A stretch of DNA of 64,000 bases from assembly GCA_002840835.1 (NCBI GenBank), contig PHCQ01000001.1:178861-242860 (forward strand), in the 5' to 3' direction. The stretch comes from Betaproteobacteria bacterium HGW-Betaproteobacteria-16 (lineage in GTDB: Bacteria > Pseudomonadota > Gammaproteobacteria > Burkholderiales > Burkholderiaceae_C). Shown here in pieces: positions 53,440 to 62,263 of the stretch. The first letter of the stretch is position 1. Each line of letters opens with the position of its first letter. Below the pieces are notes generated by a model. That model ran no database searches. It was not told the DNA's origin and saw only the letters and a list, made by a program, of their open reading frames with translations. The translations under genes were made by a program, and so were the position numbers.

Positions 53440-54477
53440 ATGTTCTCGTTCTTTCGCAAAAAACCTCCCACGCCCGATCCCGTCGCGCCCACACCGGCCC
53501 TGCCGGAGCCCCTGCCCGCAGCAGCCGAAGCCGAGCCTGTGCCACCTGCGCCGGTGGCAGCTGTGCCCCTGGAGGCCCCCAGGCGGAGCTGGATGGACAA
53601 ACTCAAGGTGGGCCTGCGCAAGACAGGCTCCAGCCTGGCCACCGTCTTTACCGGCACGCAGATCGACGATGCGCTGTACGAAGACCTCGAAACCGCCCTG
53701 TTGATGGCTGACAGCGGTGTCAAGGCCACCGAATTCCTGCTCGCAGACCTCAAACGCCGGGTCAAGGAAACCAGGACCACAGACCCGGCTGCGGTGAAAG
53801 GTCTGCTGGCCGATGCCATTGCGGACCTGCTCAAGCCGCTGCAGAAGACCCTGGTGATCGGTGAGCACAAGCCCACGGTGGTGATGGTGGCCGGCGTCAA
53901 TGGCGCGGGCAAGACCACCTCCATTGGCAAGCTCACGCGTCACCTGGCCAGCGAAGGCGCCACGGTGCTGCTCGCGGCGGCCGACACCTTCCGCGCGGCC
54001 GCGCGCGAACAACTGGCCGTCTGGGCCGATCGCAACACCGTGGAGATCATCACCCAGCAAGGCGGCGACCCGGCTGCCGTGAGTTTCGATGCCGTGACGG
54101 CAGGCAAATCACGCGGGCGCGACGTGGTGCTGGTCGACACCGCCGGACGCCTGCCCACCCAGCTGCATCTGATGGAAGAGCTGCGCAAGATCAAGCGCGT
54201 GGTTCAGAAGGCCGATGCCACCGCACCACACGAGGTGCTGCTGGTGATCGACGGAAACACCGGGCAGAACGCACTGATGCAGGTCCGGGCTTTCGACGAA
54301 GCGCTGGGTCTCACCGGCCTGATCATCACCAAGCTTGACGGCACGGCCAAGGGCGGTGTGATCTGTGCCATCGCACGTGAAAAACCCATTCCTGTGTACT
54401 TCATCGGGGTGGGCGAAAAGCTCGAAGACCTGGAGACTTTCAACGCCCGGGAATTTGCTCAGGCCCTGCTCGCCTGA
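53440..54477 (+). CDS. ftsY: Signal recognition particle receptor FtsY
   Basis: 345 aa from ATG 53440 (MFSFFRKKPPTPDP); an in-frame ATG seven codons up is less likely. The N-terminal Pro/Ala/Glu-rich A domain is short, followed by the NG domain: GTPase G1 GVNGAGKTTSIGKLT, DTFRAAAREQL, G3 DTAGRLPTQ and G4 TKLDGTAKGG. Docks SRP-bound ribosomes at the inner membrane. Divergent from the M16 genes. Confidence 0.95.
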   Translation: MFSFFRKKPPTPDPVAPTPALPEPLPAAAEAEPVPPAPVAAVPLEAPRRSWMDKLKVGLRKTGSSLATVFTGTQIDDALYEDLETALLMADSGVKATEFLLADLKRRVKETRTTDPAAVKGLLADAIADLLKPLQKTLVIGEHKPTVVMVAGVNGAGKTTSIGKLTRHLASEGATVLLAAADTFRAAAREQLAVWADRNTVEIITQQGGDPAAVSFDAVTAGKSRGRDVVLVDTAGRLPTQLHLMEELRKIKRVVQKADATAPHEVLLVIDGNTGQNALMQVRAFDEALGLTGLIITKLDGTAKGGVICAIAREKPIPVYFIGVGEKLEDLETFNAREFAQALLA

Positions 54478-54481
54478 GAGG

Positions 54482-54712
54482 TCAGGCTTTTTTGTTGCTG
54501 ACTTCTTCGTCTGCGTCAGCATAGTTGCGCCATTGCTTCATGGCGTTGCGCATGGTGAGCAGTTGCCGCTCGAAGCGCGGACACGCCTGGCACATGGCCA
54601 TGTGCAGACGCAACGCCAAGCGGTCAGACAACGGTAGCTCGCGGTCTTCCCGTGCGATCAGCAGCGCGGAGACTTCCTTGCAGGTGCGGCGAAAAGGGTA
54701 GACGGGTTTCAT
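54482..54712 (-). CDS. Zinc-binding anti-sigma factor (ZAS-like)
   Basis: 76 aa from ATG 54712, overlapping the sigma gene stop (ATGA). The pattern C11-x25-H37-x3-C41-x2-C44 matches the ZAS motif of ChrR/RsrA-type anti-sigma factors. No transmembrane helix, so it is cytoplasmic and probably responds to redox or metal changes that affect the zinc site. Cotranscribed with the ECF sigma factor it presumably holds inactive. Confidence 0.8.
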   Translation of the reverse strand: MKPVYPFRRTCKEVSALLIAREDRELPLSDRLALRLHMAMCQACPRFERQLLTMRNAMKQWRNYADADEEVSNKKA

Positions 54713-55287
54713 GGGGTCGTGGCGAACCAATTGAGCTCAAGGCACTCGCGCAAACGGAGTCGGGCCCGATGCAACTGGACGTAGAGGTTGGTCGGTGTCA
54801 GCGAGAGTTCCTTACAGATGTCTTCGCTGGAGAGCTCCAGCCATTCGCGCATCAGAAACAGCCGGCCCTGTGCCGGCGGCAGCTTTTCGGTGCAGGCCTC
54901 GAGTACAGCAAAGAACTGGCGACTCTGCATGTCGCGCTCCGGATTGCCCCACTCTGCCGGCTTTTCGGCGAAATGGCCATCTGTCTTGAACGCCATGTGG
55001 TCCAGGGGATCGACGGTGTCATCGTCGGAGCCGGCGTCGAGCACCACTTCGCGCTGCCGCTGCCGCAGCGTGTCGATGATCTTGTGCTTGAGAATGCCCA
55101 CCAGCCAGGTCTTGAGCTGCGAGCGGGCCTCGAAGGCTTGCGGCTTGGCCAGCGCGGCCAGCAGGGTCTCTGATACTGCGTCTTCCGCCCATGCGTCGTT
55201 GCGCAACTGCAGGCGCGCAAATCGCATCAGGTAATCGCGCAAAGCGACCAGTTGCTGCTCGTACTCGGAAGGGGTTTGTGGTGGCAT
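54709..55287 (-). CDS. ECF-type sigma factor
   Basis: 192 aa from ATG 55287 (MPPQTPSEYEQQLVAL); the upstream in-frame extension is not coding-like. Region 2: YLMRFARLQLRNDAWAEDAVSETLLAAL and LKTWLVGILKHKIIDTLR (sigma2 core). Region 4: KLPPAQGRLFLMREWLELSSEDICKELSLTPTNLYVQLHRARLRL (key part SPTNLYVQLHRARLRLRECL-like helix-turn-helix, here LTPTNLYVQLHRARLRLREC). Divergent from the redoxin gene; between them is a candidate promoter for this sigma factor. Probable regulator of the redoxin and buf operon. Confidence 0.88.
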   Translation of the reverse strand: MPPQTPSEYEQQLVALRDYLMRFARLQLRNDAWAEDAVSETLLAALAKPQAFEARSQLKTWLVGILKHKIIDTLRQRQREVVLDAGSDDDTVDPLDHMAFKTDGHFAEKPAEWGNPERDMQSRQFFAVLEACTEKLPPAQGRLFLMREWLELSSEDICKELSLTPTNLYVQLHRARLRLRECLELNWFATTP

Positions 55288-55310
55288 GGAGAGACCTGTT
55301 GGCGTGCAAG

Positions 55311-55336
55311 TGTAAGGAAAGGCGACAACGGCTGAC
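55311..55336 (+). promoter_or_regulatory. Candidate ECF promoter upstream of the redoxin gene
   Basis: TGTAAG (55311-55316) and GGCTGAC (55330-55336) are separated by 13 bases, 33 bases before the redoxin ATG. The same two elements with the same spacing occur upstream of bufA (55947-55972, GGCCGAC), which suggests both are -35/-10 boxes of the adjacent ECF sigma factor. Boxes are inferred from this pairwise match, not from a known consensus. Confidence 0.55.
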
Positions 55337-55368
55337 GAATCCGGGTCATCTCCACCGAGGAATCGCCC

Positions 55369-55917
55369 ATGCCACAAGCCCCGTTGACCATCGAGCCTCG
55401 CCGCGCTCACCCCTCACGCCGCCGGTTGCTGGCTTACCTGTCCGCCAGTGCGGTGGCGCTGCCCGGCCTGTTGCAGGCAGCCACCCCTGGCAGCAGCGAG
55501 CTGCCTGAACTGGAAGGCACTGCGTCGAACGGCCAGCGCATCCGACTCGACGCGCTGCGAGGGCAGGTGGTGCTGGTGTTTTACTGGTCCACCGGCTGTG
55601 CCGTCTGCCGTGACACGATGCGTGAACTGCGCGCCAACCTCGCGGGCTGGAAGGACCAACCCTTCACCTTGCTGGGCGTCAACATGGACGCCAATCTTCA
55701 AGACTTTCTGACCTACGAAAAGCTGGTGGCCCAGACGGTGCCGGGGAGTCCGCGTTTCGTATCGGTTTCGGCGTTTGGCCCGGGCTTTCGCGACACCATG
55801 GGCCGCCCCGAGCAACTGCCCGGTGGCTGCCTGATTGACAAACAGGGCCGACTGGTGGAGCGCTACGCCGGGCGCATTCCGCCCGCCACGTGGGACCGGA
55901 TTGCGGACCTGCTCTGA
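55369..55917 (+). CDS. TlpA-like thioredoxin-fold protein
   Basis: 182 aa. Signal-like N-terminus with twin arginines ([23 protein letters not shown]), suggesting export by Tat or Sec to the periplasm. Redoxin domain with C77-A-V-C80 in [13 protein letters not shown], and a cis-Pro region near [11 protein letters not shown]. Could reduce disulfides, supply thiols to metal proteins, or protect the Cys-rich BufA. Lies between the sigma gene and bufA. Confidence 0.82.
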   Translation: MPQAPLTIEPRRAHPSRRRLLAYLSASAVALPGLLQAATPGSSELPELEGTASNGQRIRLDALRGQVVLVFYWSTGCAVCRDTMRELRANLAGWKDQPFTLLGVNMDANLQDFLTYEKLVAQTVPGSPRFVSVSAFGPGFRDTMGRPEQLPGGCLIDKQGRLVERYAGRIPPATWDRIADLL

Positions 55918-55946
55918 GCCGGTCTGAAGATTTTTTTCGGGCCCCT

Positions 55947-55972
55947 TGTAAGAAGCCTTCACACAGGCCGAC
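55947..55972 (+). promoter_or_regulatory. Candidate ECF promoter upstream of bufA
   Basis: TGTAAG (55947-55952) and GGCCGAC (55966-55972), 13 bases apart, 85 bases before the bufA start. Matches the redoxin promoter candidate in both boxes and spacing. It would place the buf operon under the neighbouring ECF sigma factor. Confidence 0.55.
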
Positions 55973-56057
55973 TCACCCACAACCGATGTGCCCATGCACT
56001 GCAAAGGCCTCGGTTGTTTCCACTTCCCCATTTTTCACAATCTCAGGAGCCAATGAA

Positions 56058-56375
56058 ATGAACCAACGCACCGTGATCACCACCGCCGCCGCATCGCTGA
56101 TGTCCCTCGCCATGCTGTCGAGCCCCGCCCTGGCACAGAACGCCGCCAAGGAAAAGTGCTTCGGCATTGCCAAGGCTGGGCAAAACGACTGCGCCAACCT
56201 AGCTGGTACCCATTCCTGCGCCGGCCAGTCCAAGGTCGACAACGACAAGGGCGAATGGAAGTACGTGGCCGCTGGCACCTGCAAGCAGATGAGCGGCATG
56301 ACGATGGAGGAGGCCAAGGGCGGCATGATGAAAAAAGACGACATGAAAAAAGACGACATGATGAAAAAGGGCTGA
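56058..56375 (+). CDS. bufA1: Bufferin precursor BufA1-like (DUF2282)
   Basis: 105 aa with a cleavable signal peptide ending ALAQ (residue 27), so the mature peptide is periplasmic. Four Cys: C34, C45, C54 and C75, in the DUF2282 pattern [16 protein letters not shown] ... HSCAG ... GTC. In known bufferins such Cys are modified to thiooxazoles by the BufB/BufC partner and bind copper. Unusual is a Met/Lys/Asp-rich tail (two repeats of MKKDD, residues 91-105), a plausible extra metal-binding feature. AGGAG at 56045-56049 precedes the ATG. Confidence 0.88.
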   Translation: MNQRTVITTAAASLMSLAMLSSPALAQNAAKEKCFGIAKAGQNDCANLAGTHSCAGQSKVDNDKGEWKYVAAGTCKQMSGMTMEEAKGGMMKKDDMKKDDMMKKG

Positions 56376-56379
56376 TGCC

Positions 56380-57312
56380 ATGTCGCCCGCCGATCCCCTC
56401 AGTGCCTCGCAAATCGCCCCATTGCGTCCGCCTGTGGGCATCGGTTGGCGCCATCCGCATTACGCCGAACTCATCGAACGGCGACCGGCTCTGAATTTCA
56501 TCGAGGTCCATTCAGAGAACTTTTTTGGCGACGGCGGTGCGGCTCTGGCCGTGCTGCACGAAGGACGATCGCACTACCCCATCAGCCTGCACGGCGTGGG
56601 CCTCTCGCTGGGCTCGGCCGCCGGCCTGGACAACGCACACCTGGAACAACTGGCCCGGCTGGTCGAGCGGATCGAACCGGTCCGGGTGAGCGACCATGCC
56701 AGCTTCGCGCGCGCGCCGCTGCCCGGTGCGACGGACGGCCACTTGCACGCCGCCGACCTCTTGCCCATTCCGATGACCCACGCAGCACTTGACGCGATGT
56801 GCGCCAACGTGCAGCGTGTGCAGGACCGGTTGCGCCGCCCACTGGCGGTGGAGAACCTGTCGGCCTACGTGCAATGGCGCGACAGCGACATGGACGAACC
56901 CGCGTTCCTCAACGCCCTGGCTCGGCGCACAGGCTGTCATCTGCTGGTCGACGTGAACAACATCTACGTGAACGCCCTCAACGCTCGGTTGCGGGGCGCC
57001 ATCGACATGCCCCTGATCGTCTGCCAGCGCTGGCTGGACGCGATCAACCTCCACGCCGTGGCAGAGATTCATGTGGCCGGTCATGTCGACTGCGGTGACA
57101 TCGTGATTGACGATCACGGCAGCCGGGTGATGGAAGCGGTCTGGTCGCTCTATCGCCACGCGTTGAACCGATTCGGCGCCGTCCCCACCCTGGTCGAGTG
57201 GGACACCGATGTACCCGAACTGGACGTGTTGCTGCAGGAAGCGACAACGGCACTCGGCCACGCGCGAGAGGTCATGGTCGCATTGCCTGAGACAGAGGGA
57301 CTTCCAGCATGA
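56380..57312 (+). CDS. bufB1: BufB-like DUF692 metalloenzyme
   Basis: 310 aa. DUF692 (MbnB-like) TIM-barrel that uses mixed-valent iron to modify Cys of the precursor peptide. Metal-ligand and conserved segments are visible: [80 protein letters not shown] and [11 protein letters not shown]. Located four bases after bufA and overlapping bufC by four bases (ATGA), the expected operon. Cytoplasmic. Confidence 0.9.
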   Translation: MSPADPLSASQIAPLRPPVGIGWRHPHYAELIERRPALNFIEVHSENFFGDGGAALAVLHEGRSHYPISLHGVGLSLGSAAGLDNAHLEQLARLVERIEPVRVSDHASFARAPLPGATDGHLHAADLLPIPMTHAALDAMCANVQRVQDRLRRPLAVENLSAYVQWRDSDMDEPAFLNALARRTGCHLLVDVNNIYVNALNARLRGAIDMPLIVCQRWLDAINLHAVAEIHVAGHVDCGDIVIDDHGSRVMEAVWSLYRHALNRFGAVPTLVEWDTDVPELDVLLQEATTALGHAREVMVALPETEGLPA

Positions 57313-58181
57313 CCGCGAGCGCGGCTTCTGCACTGGAGAAAAATCAGCAAGCCCTGCTGACGGCCCTGTTCGCCCATCCTGGCGAAGGCTCGGCAGAAGC
57401 GTCGCTTGCGACGCTCTCATTCACACTGGATACCGAGTCCCCCCAGGCCCACCGGGGATGGATGGCCTACCGCGCCAACGGCCACGCCCTGGCCGAGCGC
57501 ACGCTGAACGCGGCCTACCCGGTGGTTGCGGCCCTGTTGGGGGCAGACAACTTCAACCTGCTGGCGCGCGACCTGTGGCACCGTCACCCGCCCGCGCAGG
57601 GTGACCTGGCCTGCTGGGGTGGTGATCTGGCCACGTGGCTGGCCGGCCGCGAATCCCTGGCTGACGTGCCTTACCTGGCCGACGTGGCGCAGGTGGAATG
57701 GGCCATGCACCGCGCAGCCACCTGGCCGGACGCGACCTTGGACACCGCCAGTTTCGCCCGCCTGTCCACCGAAGACCCTGCAGGCTTGTCACTCGAACTG
57801 GCGCCTGGCATCGCCTTGATCGACAGCGGCTTCCCGGTGGTGGCGCTGATCGCCGCCCACAAGACTGGCGAACCCGAACTCTCTGAAGTGGGCGCGATGC
57901 TGCGTGCGGGTATGAAGCAGACCGCGCTGATCTGGCGCCAGGGCCTGCGACCCCGGATGGCAACCTGCTCGCCTGCGGAGCAGGTCTTGTGGCGTTCCCT
58001 GATGGCGGGCCGCGATCTGGTGTCGGCTCTCAATGAGACGAGCGCAACTGAGCCGGCCAATGCCTCCGAGCTCGATTTCGATTTTTCCGAGTGGCTCACC
58101 GGTGCCGTCACCGATGGGCTGGTGATCGGTGTTCGCACCGCTGCACCACTTTCTTCAAACGCCATGGAGCCATCCTCATGA
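57309..58181 (+). CDS. bufC1: BufC-like DUF2063 precursor-binding protein
   Basis: 290 aa. DUF2063 (MbnC-like) partner that presents the leader peptide to the DUF692 enzyme. Characteristic N-terminal half: [44 protein letters not shown] (here [20 protein letters not shown]) and [32 protein letters not shown]. Overlaps bufB and the DoxX gene (ATGA at both ends). Confidence 0.88.
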   Translation: MTASAASALEKNQQALLTALFAHPGEGSAEASLATLSFTLDTESPQAHRGWMAYRANGHALAERTLNAAYPVVAALLGADNFNLLARDLWHRHPPAQGDLACWGGDLATWLAGRESLADVPYLADVAQVEWAMHRAATWPDATLDTASFARLSTEDPAGLSLELAPGIALIDSGFPVVALIAAHKTGEPELSEVGAMLRAGMKQTALIWRQGLRPRMATCSPAEQVLWRSLMAGRDLVSALNETSATEPANASELDFDFSEWLTGAVTDGLVIGVRTAAPLSSNAMEPSS

Positions 58182-58660
58182 TCCGCCACACCCCCATTCA
58201 TTTCGCCATGGGCCTCTGGAACCGGTTCAGCAGCCTGCTGGACAGTCTGCGGCCGCTCGCAGCGCTCGTCGCGCGTGCCTATCTGGCCCAGGTGTTCTTC
58301 CTCTCTGGCCTGACCAAAATCCGCGACTGGGAGATCACGCTGCTGCTGTTCACGGAGGAGTACCAGGTGCCTTTGCTGTCGCCGCAGGTGGCTGCCGTCA
58401 TGGGCACCGGCGGCGAACTGGTGTTGCCCGTGTTGCTGCTGCTGGGTCTGGCCGGACGCTTTGCCGCGCTGGGCCTCAGCGTGGTCAATGTGGTGGCGGT
58501 GCTCAGTCTGAGCGAGATCGCACCTGCTGCCTTGCAGCAGCACATCACCTGGGGCGTGTTGCTGGCCGCCCTGGTGATCCATGGCGTGGGCCGCTGGTCG
58601 GTGGACTGCCTGTGGCTCAAGCCCTGGGCCGAACGGCGCTCGGCCGCAGCGGCACCATAG
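58178..58660 (+). CDS. DoxX family membrane protein
   Basis: 160 aa from ATG 58178. DoxX/BufD-like integral membrane protein with about four helices (PLAALVARAYLAQVFFLSGLTKI, VMGTGGELVLPVLLLLGLAGRFAALGLSVVNVVAVL and a last helix near TWGVLLAALVIHG). DoxX proteins commonly end buf operons and are thought to help redox balance or export of the modified peptide. Four-base overlap with bufC. Confidence 0.88.
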   Translation: MIRHTPIHFAMGLWNRFSSLLDSLRPLAALVARAYLAQVFFLSGLTKIRDWEITLLLFTEEYQVPLLSPQVAAVMGTGGELVLPVLLLLGLAGRFAALGLSVVNVVAVLSLSEIAPAALQQHITWGVLLAALVIHGVGRWSVDCLWLKPWAERRSAAAAP

Positions 58661-58706
58661 CCCCAGCCCATCCGGTAAGCTTGCCCGACATCTGGAGAAC
58701 TCCACC

Positions 58707-59930
58707 TTGCCCATCGAGAAACACACCCTCACCCGCCGAGACTGGCTCCTTCTGGCCGGTGCGGCCGCAGGCAGCAGCCTGCACCCCGCCCTCGCACAGA
58801 CCGGTACCGCATGGAACGACATTGAAAAAGCAGCCCGCGGACAGACCGTGTACTTCAACGCCTGGGCCGGCAGCGAGCGTACCAACGCCTACCTGCAATG
58901 GGTGGGCGCTCAGGTACAGGCGACCCATGGTGTCAAGCTGGAACACGTGAAGATCACCGACACCGCCGACGTGGTCAAACGCGTGCGCGCCGAGAAGACC
59001 GCCGGGCGTGGCGTGGGCGAAGGCACGGTGGACCTGGTCTGGATCAACGGCGAGAACTTTGCCGCCATGAAGCGCGATGGCCTGTTGTTCGGGCCTTTTG
59101 CGGAAAGCCTGCCGAACTTCCGATTCGTGGACACCACCGGCAAACCAACTACCCGCAATGACTTCTCAGTGCCCACGGAGGGCATGGAGTCACCCTGGGG
59201 CATGGCCCAGTTCACCCTGTATGCCGACAGCCGCCGCCTGCCCAAGCCGCCGCAAAGCATGGCCGAGCTGCTCGCGCTGGCGCGCAGCCAGCCAGGCCGC
59301 ATCAGCTACCCCCGCCTGCCCGACTTCACAGGCACCACCTTCGTCAAACAGGCGCTGATCGAAACCGTGGGCGATGCATCGGTGCTGGCCCGGCCGCCGG
59401 TGGATGCCGATTTCGCTCGCACGACCGCGCCGCTGTGGGCGTTGCTGGACAGCCTGCATCCGCATCTGTGGCGCGCCGGCAAACAGTTCCCGCAAAACCC
59501 GGCCGCCATCCGCCAGATGATGGCCGACGGCGAACTGCTGCTGGGGCTGACCTTCAACCCAAATGAAGCGGCCAACGAAATTGCCGCCAAGCGCCTGCCG
59601 GACACCGTGGTGAGCTGGCAGTTCGCCAAGGGCACCATTGGCAACACACATTTCGTGGCCATCCCGTACAACGCGCGCGCTGCTGCCGGCGCACAGGTGG
59701 TGGCCAACTTCCTGCTCTCGGCCCAGGCTCAGGCGCGCAAGGCCGACATCGCGGTCTGGGGCGACCCGACCGTGCTCGACGTGGCGCGCCTGCCCGCCGC
59801 CGAACGCGCCCGGTTCCCGAGCCAGCCACTGCCAGGCCAGGTGCGTGTCAGCGCTCCCACATTGCCCGAGCCTCATGCGGCCTGGGTAGACCCCCTTGAG
59901 CGGGAGTGGACACGCCGCTACGGTAGCTGA
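58707..59930 (+). CDS. ynjB: YnjB-like ABC transporter substrate-binding protein
   Basis: 407 aa from TTG 58707, with GGAG about ten bases upstream; no ATG fits the signal sequence TRRDWLLLAGAAAGSSLHPALAQ, a Tat-like signal (RR-D-W-L-L). The mature protein resembles extracellular solute-binding family 1 and E. coli YnjB: VDLVWINGENFAAMKRDGLLFGPFAESLPN, TEGMESPWGMAQFTLYAD, GTTFVKQALIE and VWGDPTVLDV. Followed by a fused permease and ATPase, the YnjBCD order. The cargo of YnjBCD is not established. Confidence 0.85.
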   Translation: MPIEKHTLTRRDWLLLAGAAAGSSLHPALAQTGTAWNDIEKAARGQTVYFNAWAGSERTNAYLQWVGAQVQATHGVKLEHVKITDTADVVKRVRAEKTAGRGVGEGTVDLVWINGENFAAMKRDGLLFGPFAESLPNFRFVDTTGKPTTRNDFSVPTEGMESPWGMAQFTLYADSRRLPKPPQSMAELLALARSQPGRISYPRLPDFTGTTFVKQALIETVGDASVLARPPVDADFARTTAPLWALLDSLHPHLWRAGKQFPQNPAAIRQMMADGELLLGLTFNPNEAANEIAAKRLPDTVVSWQFAKGTIGNTHFVAIPYNARAAAGAQVVANFLLSAQAQARKADIAVWGDPTVLDVARLPAAERARFPSQPLPGQVRVSAPTLPEPHAAWVDPLEREWTRRYGS

Positions 59931-59936
59931 GAGCCC

Positions 59937-61604
59937 ATGACGACCCTGCGCAGGGTAGCCGTTCTGACGCTGCTGGCGGTGGTCGCCCTGCCGGTGCTGG
60001 CCACGGCCGCGATGGCCCTGGGCGCCCTGCTCGATGCCGATGCCTGGCAGACCCTGCGGCACGACTCCCAATGGCGTCGAGCCCTGGGCTTGAGCCTGTG
60101 GACCGGCCTGGCCTCCACCATGCTGGCCTGGTGGTGCAGCGCCGCGCTGCTGGCGCAAGGTTTTGTGCGGCGTTCGCTGGGCCGGCTTTTGCGCGGCCTG
60201 CCGGTGATGCTGGCCACGCCGCACGCCGCCTTCGCCATTGGCCTGGTGTTTCTGGTGGCGCCCAGTGGCTGGCTGCTGCGTCTGTTCTCACCGTGGCTCA
60301 CGGGGTTCGACTTCCCGCCTCCGTGGCCGACCACCCAGGACCCCTGGGGCCTGGGTCTGATCGTGGCACTGGTCGCCAAGGAAATTCCTTTTCTGCTGTG
60401 GACCGCCGCCACCCAGTTGCAGCGCGACGACGTGCGACGGCGCTGGCAGACCGAACACGCGATTGCCCAAACCCTGGGCTATGCGCCACATCGGGCCTTC
60501 TGGTGCGTGGTCTGGCCGCAACTGGCGCCACGGCTGTTCTGGCCGCTCATGGCGGTGCTGGCCTACGGACTGACCGTGGTGGACCTGGCCCTGGTGATTG
60601 GCCCTGCGGCGCCTCCCACGCTCGCGGTGCTGGCGTGGCAATGGTTGCAAGACGCCGATCTGGCGATCAATGCCCAGGGCGCGGCGGCCGGTGGCGTGCT
60701 GGCGCTCGCCGTTCTGCTGGTCGGCCTGGGTTGGCAAAGTGCTCAGCAAGCCTGGTCCACATTGAGCCGGCACACCTCGGGGCGCCGCGGTCGGGCACCG
60801 CTGACGGATTCCGCACCAAACCAGGTGGCTTCCCTGCCCTGGTCATTCTTTGCACTCGCCGGTTTGTACGGCGCCGTTTTGCTTGCACTGGCTGTGGGCA
60901 GCGTCGCCGGTGTGTGGCCTTTCCCGCAGCTCTGGCCCGAGCGCTTCACTGCGCAGGCCTGGGCGAGTGTGTGGGACAGCCGCGGCACCGTGTTCAACAC
61001 CCTGGGGCTGGCCACCGCGTCTGCCGGGCTGGCGCTGGCCTGGAGCGTGGCCTGGCTGGAGCTCGCGCCGCGCCGCTGGGACAGTGCCCTGCGCCCGGTG
61101 CTGTATTTGCCGCTGGTGCTGCCTGCCGTGCTGTGGGTGGTGGGCCTGTATGCGCTGGCGCTGCAATGGCGGCTGGAAGCTCAGTGGACCGGGTTGCTGG
61201 TGGCGCACACCTTGATGGCCCTGCCGTATGTGCTGCTGGCCTTGTCGCCCGCCTACCTGGGTTTTGACACTCGCTACGCGCAGCTCAACGCCAGCCTGGG
61301 GCACGGTCGCTGGACGCTGCTGTGGCGCGTCAAGTGGCCCTTGCTGCGGCGCGCGCTGGCCGCCAGCGCCGCTGTGGGATTTGCCGTGAGCGTGGCCCAG
61401 TACCTGCCCACGCTCTACATCGGCGCGGGGCGCTTTGCCACCGTGACCACCGAAGCCGTGACACTGGCTTCCGGCGCACAGCGCTCGCTCACCAGTGCCT
61501 ACGCCTGGCTGCAGTTCGTGCTGCCCGTGCTGGGTTTTGCACTGGCCGCATGGGTGGGCCGGCCACGGCGATTTACAGTGCAGGATCAAGCTCACATTCA
61601 ATGA
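59937..61604 (+). CDS. ynjC: YnjC-like fused ABC permease
   Basis: 555 aa. Two permease halves in one chain, each with about six helices and an EAA-like loop (AIAQTLGYAPHRAFWCVVWPQLAPRLFW in the first half, LNASLGHGRWTLLWRVKWPLLRRAL in the second). Such double permeases are typical of YnjC and ThiP/FbpB-type iron, thiamine or polyamine importers. Six bases after ynjB, and overlaps ynjD by four bases. Confidence 0.88.
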   Translation: MTTLRRVAVLTLLAVVALPVLATAAMALGALLDADAWQTLRHDSQWRRALGLSLWTGLASTMLAWWCSAALLAQGFVRRSLGRLLRGLPVMLATPHAAFAIGLVFLVAPSGWLLRLFSPWLTGFDFPPPWPTTQDPWGLGLIVALVAKEIPFLLWTAATQLQRDDVRRRWQTEHAIAQTLGYAPHRAFWCVVWPQLAPRLFWPLMAVLAYGLTVVDLALVIGPAAPPTLAVLAWQWLQDADLAINAQGAAAGGVLALAVLLVGLGWQSAQQAWSTLSRHTSGRRGRAPLTDSAPNQVASLPWSFFALAGLYGAVLLALAVGSVAGVWPFPQLWPERFTAQAWASVWDSRGTVFNTLGLATASAGLALAWSVAWLELAPRRWDSALRPVLYLPLVLPAVLWVVGLYALALQWRLEAQWTGLLVAHTLMALPYVLLALSPAYLGFDTRYAQLNASLGHGRWTLLWRVKWPLLRRALAASAAVGFAVSVAQYLPTLYIGAGRFATVTTEAVTLASGAQRSLTSAYAWLQFVLPVLGFALAAWVGRPRRFTVQDQAHIQ

Positions 61605-62263
61605 CCCTGTCCGTTCGCATCGATCACCTTGGCAGCCCGCAGCGCACCCTCTTGCGCGACCTGCACTTCAACGTCCCGCCGGGCCGCATCCTTACCCTCA
61701 TGGGGCCCAGTGGCTGCGGCAAAAGCTCTGTGCTGGGCGCCATCGCCGGCACCCTGTCAGCGGTGGCCGAGGGCGCGCAGGCGCTGTCCTTTCGAGGCTC
61801 TGTGCAGCTTGACGGCGTGGATCTGCACAACCTGCCTACGGCGCGACGCGGCATTGGTCTGTTGTTCCAGGACGATCTGCTGTTTGCGCACATGAGCGTG
61901 GCAGAGAACCTGCTGTTTGCCGTGCCCCCTGGGGAGCGCGACTTGCGCCGCTCTCAGGTGGTGCAGGCGCTGGAAGAAGCTGGTCTGCCCGGCTATGGCG
62001 ACCGCGACCCGGCCACCCTCTCTGGCGGCCAGCGCGCGCGCGTGGCACTGATGCGCGCCCTGCTCGCCCGCCCCCGCGCGCTGCTGCTCGACGAACCCTT
62101 CGGCCGGCTTGACGCCATGCTGCGCGACCAGTTCCGCCAGTTCGTGTTCGAGCACGTGCGCACGCGGGGCATCCCGGTGGTGCTGGTCACGCACGATGCG
62201 GCCGACATCGCCGACCCCACGCTGGTGGTCGATCTGTCTCCCACCGCTACCGGTCATGCTTGA
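61601..62263 (+). CDS. ynjD: YnjD-like ABC transporter ATPase
   Basis: 220 aa from ATG 61601. Walker A GPSGCGKSSVLGAIAG, Q-loop GLLFQDDLLFAHM, signature LSGGQRARVALMRALL, Walker B ALLLDEPFGRLD and H-loop VLVTHDAADIAD. Completes the YnjBCD-type importer; ynjF starts inside its last codons. Confidence 0.93.
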   Translation: MTLSVRIDHLGSPQRTLLRDLHFNVPPGRILTLMGPSGCGKSSVLGAIAGTLSAVAEGAQALSFRGSVQLDGVDLHNLPTARRGIGLLFQDDLLFAHMSVAENLLFAVPPGERDLRRSQVVQALEEAGLPGYGDRDPATLSGGQRARVALMRALLARPRALLLDEPFGRLDAMLRDQFRQFVFEHVRTRGIPVVLVTHDAADIADPTLVVDLSPTATGHA

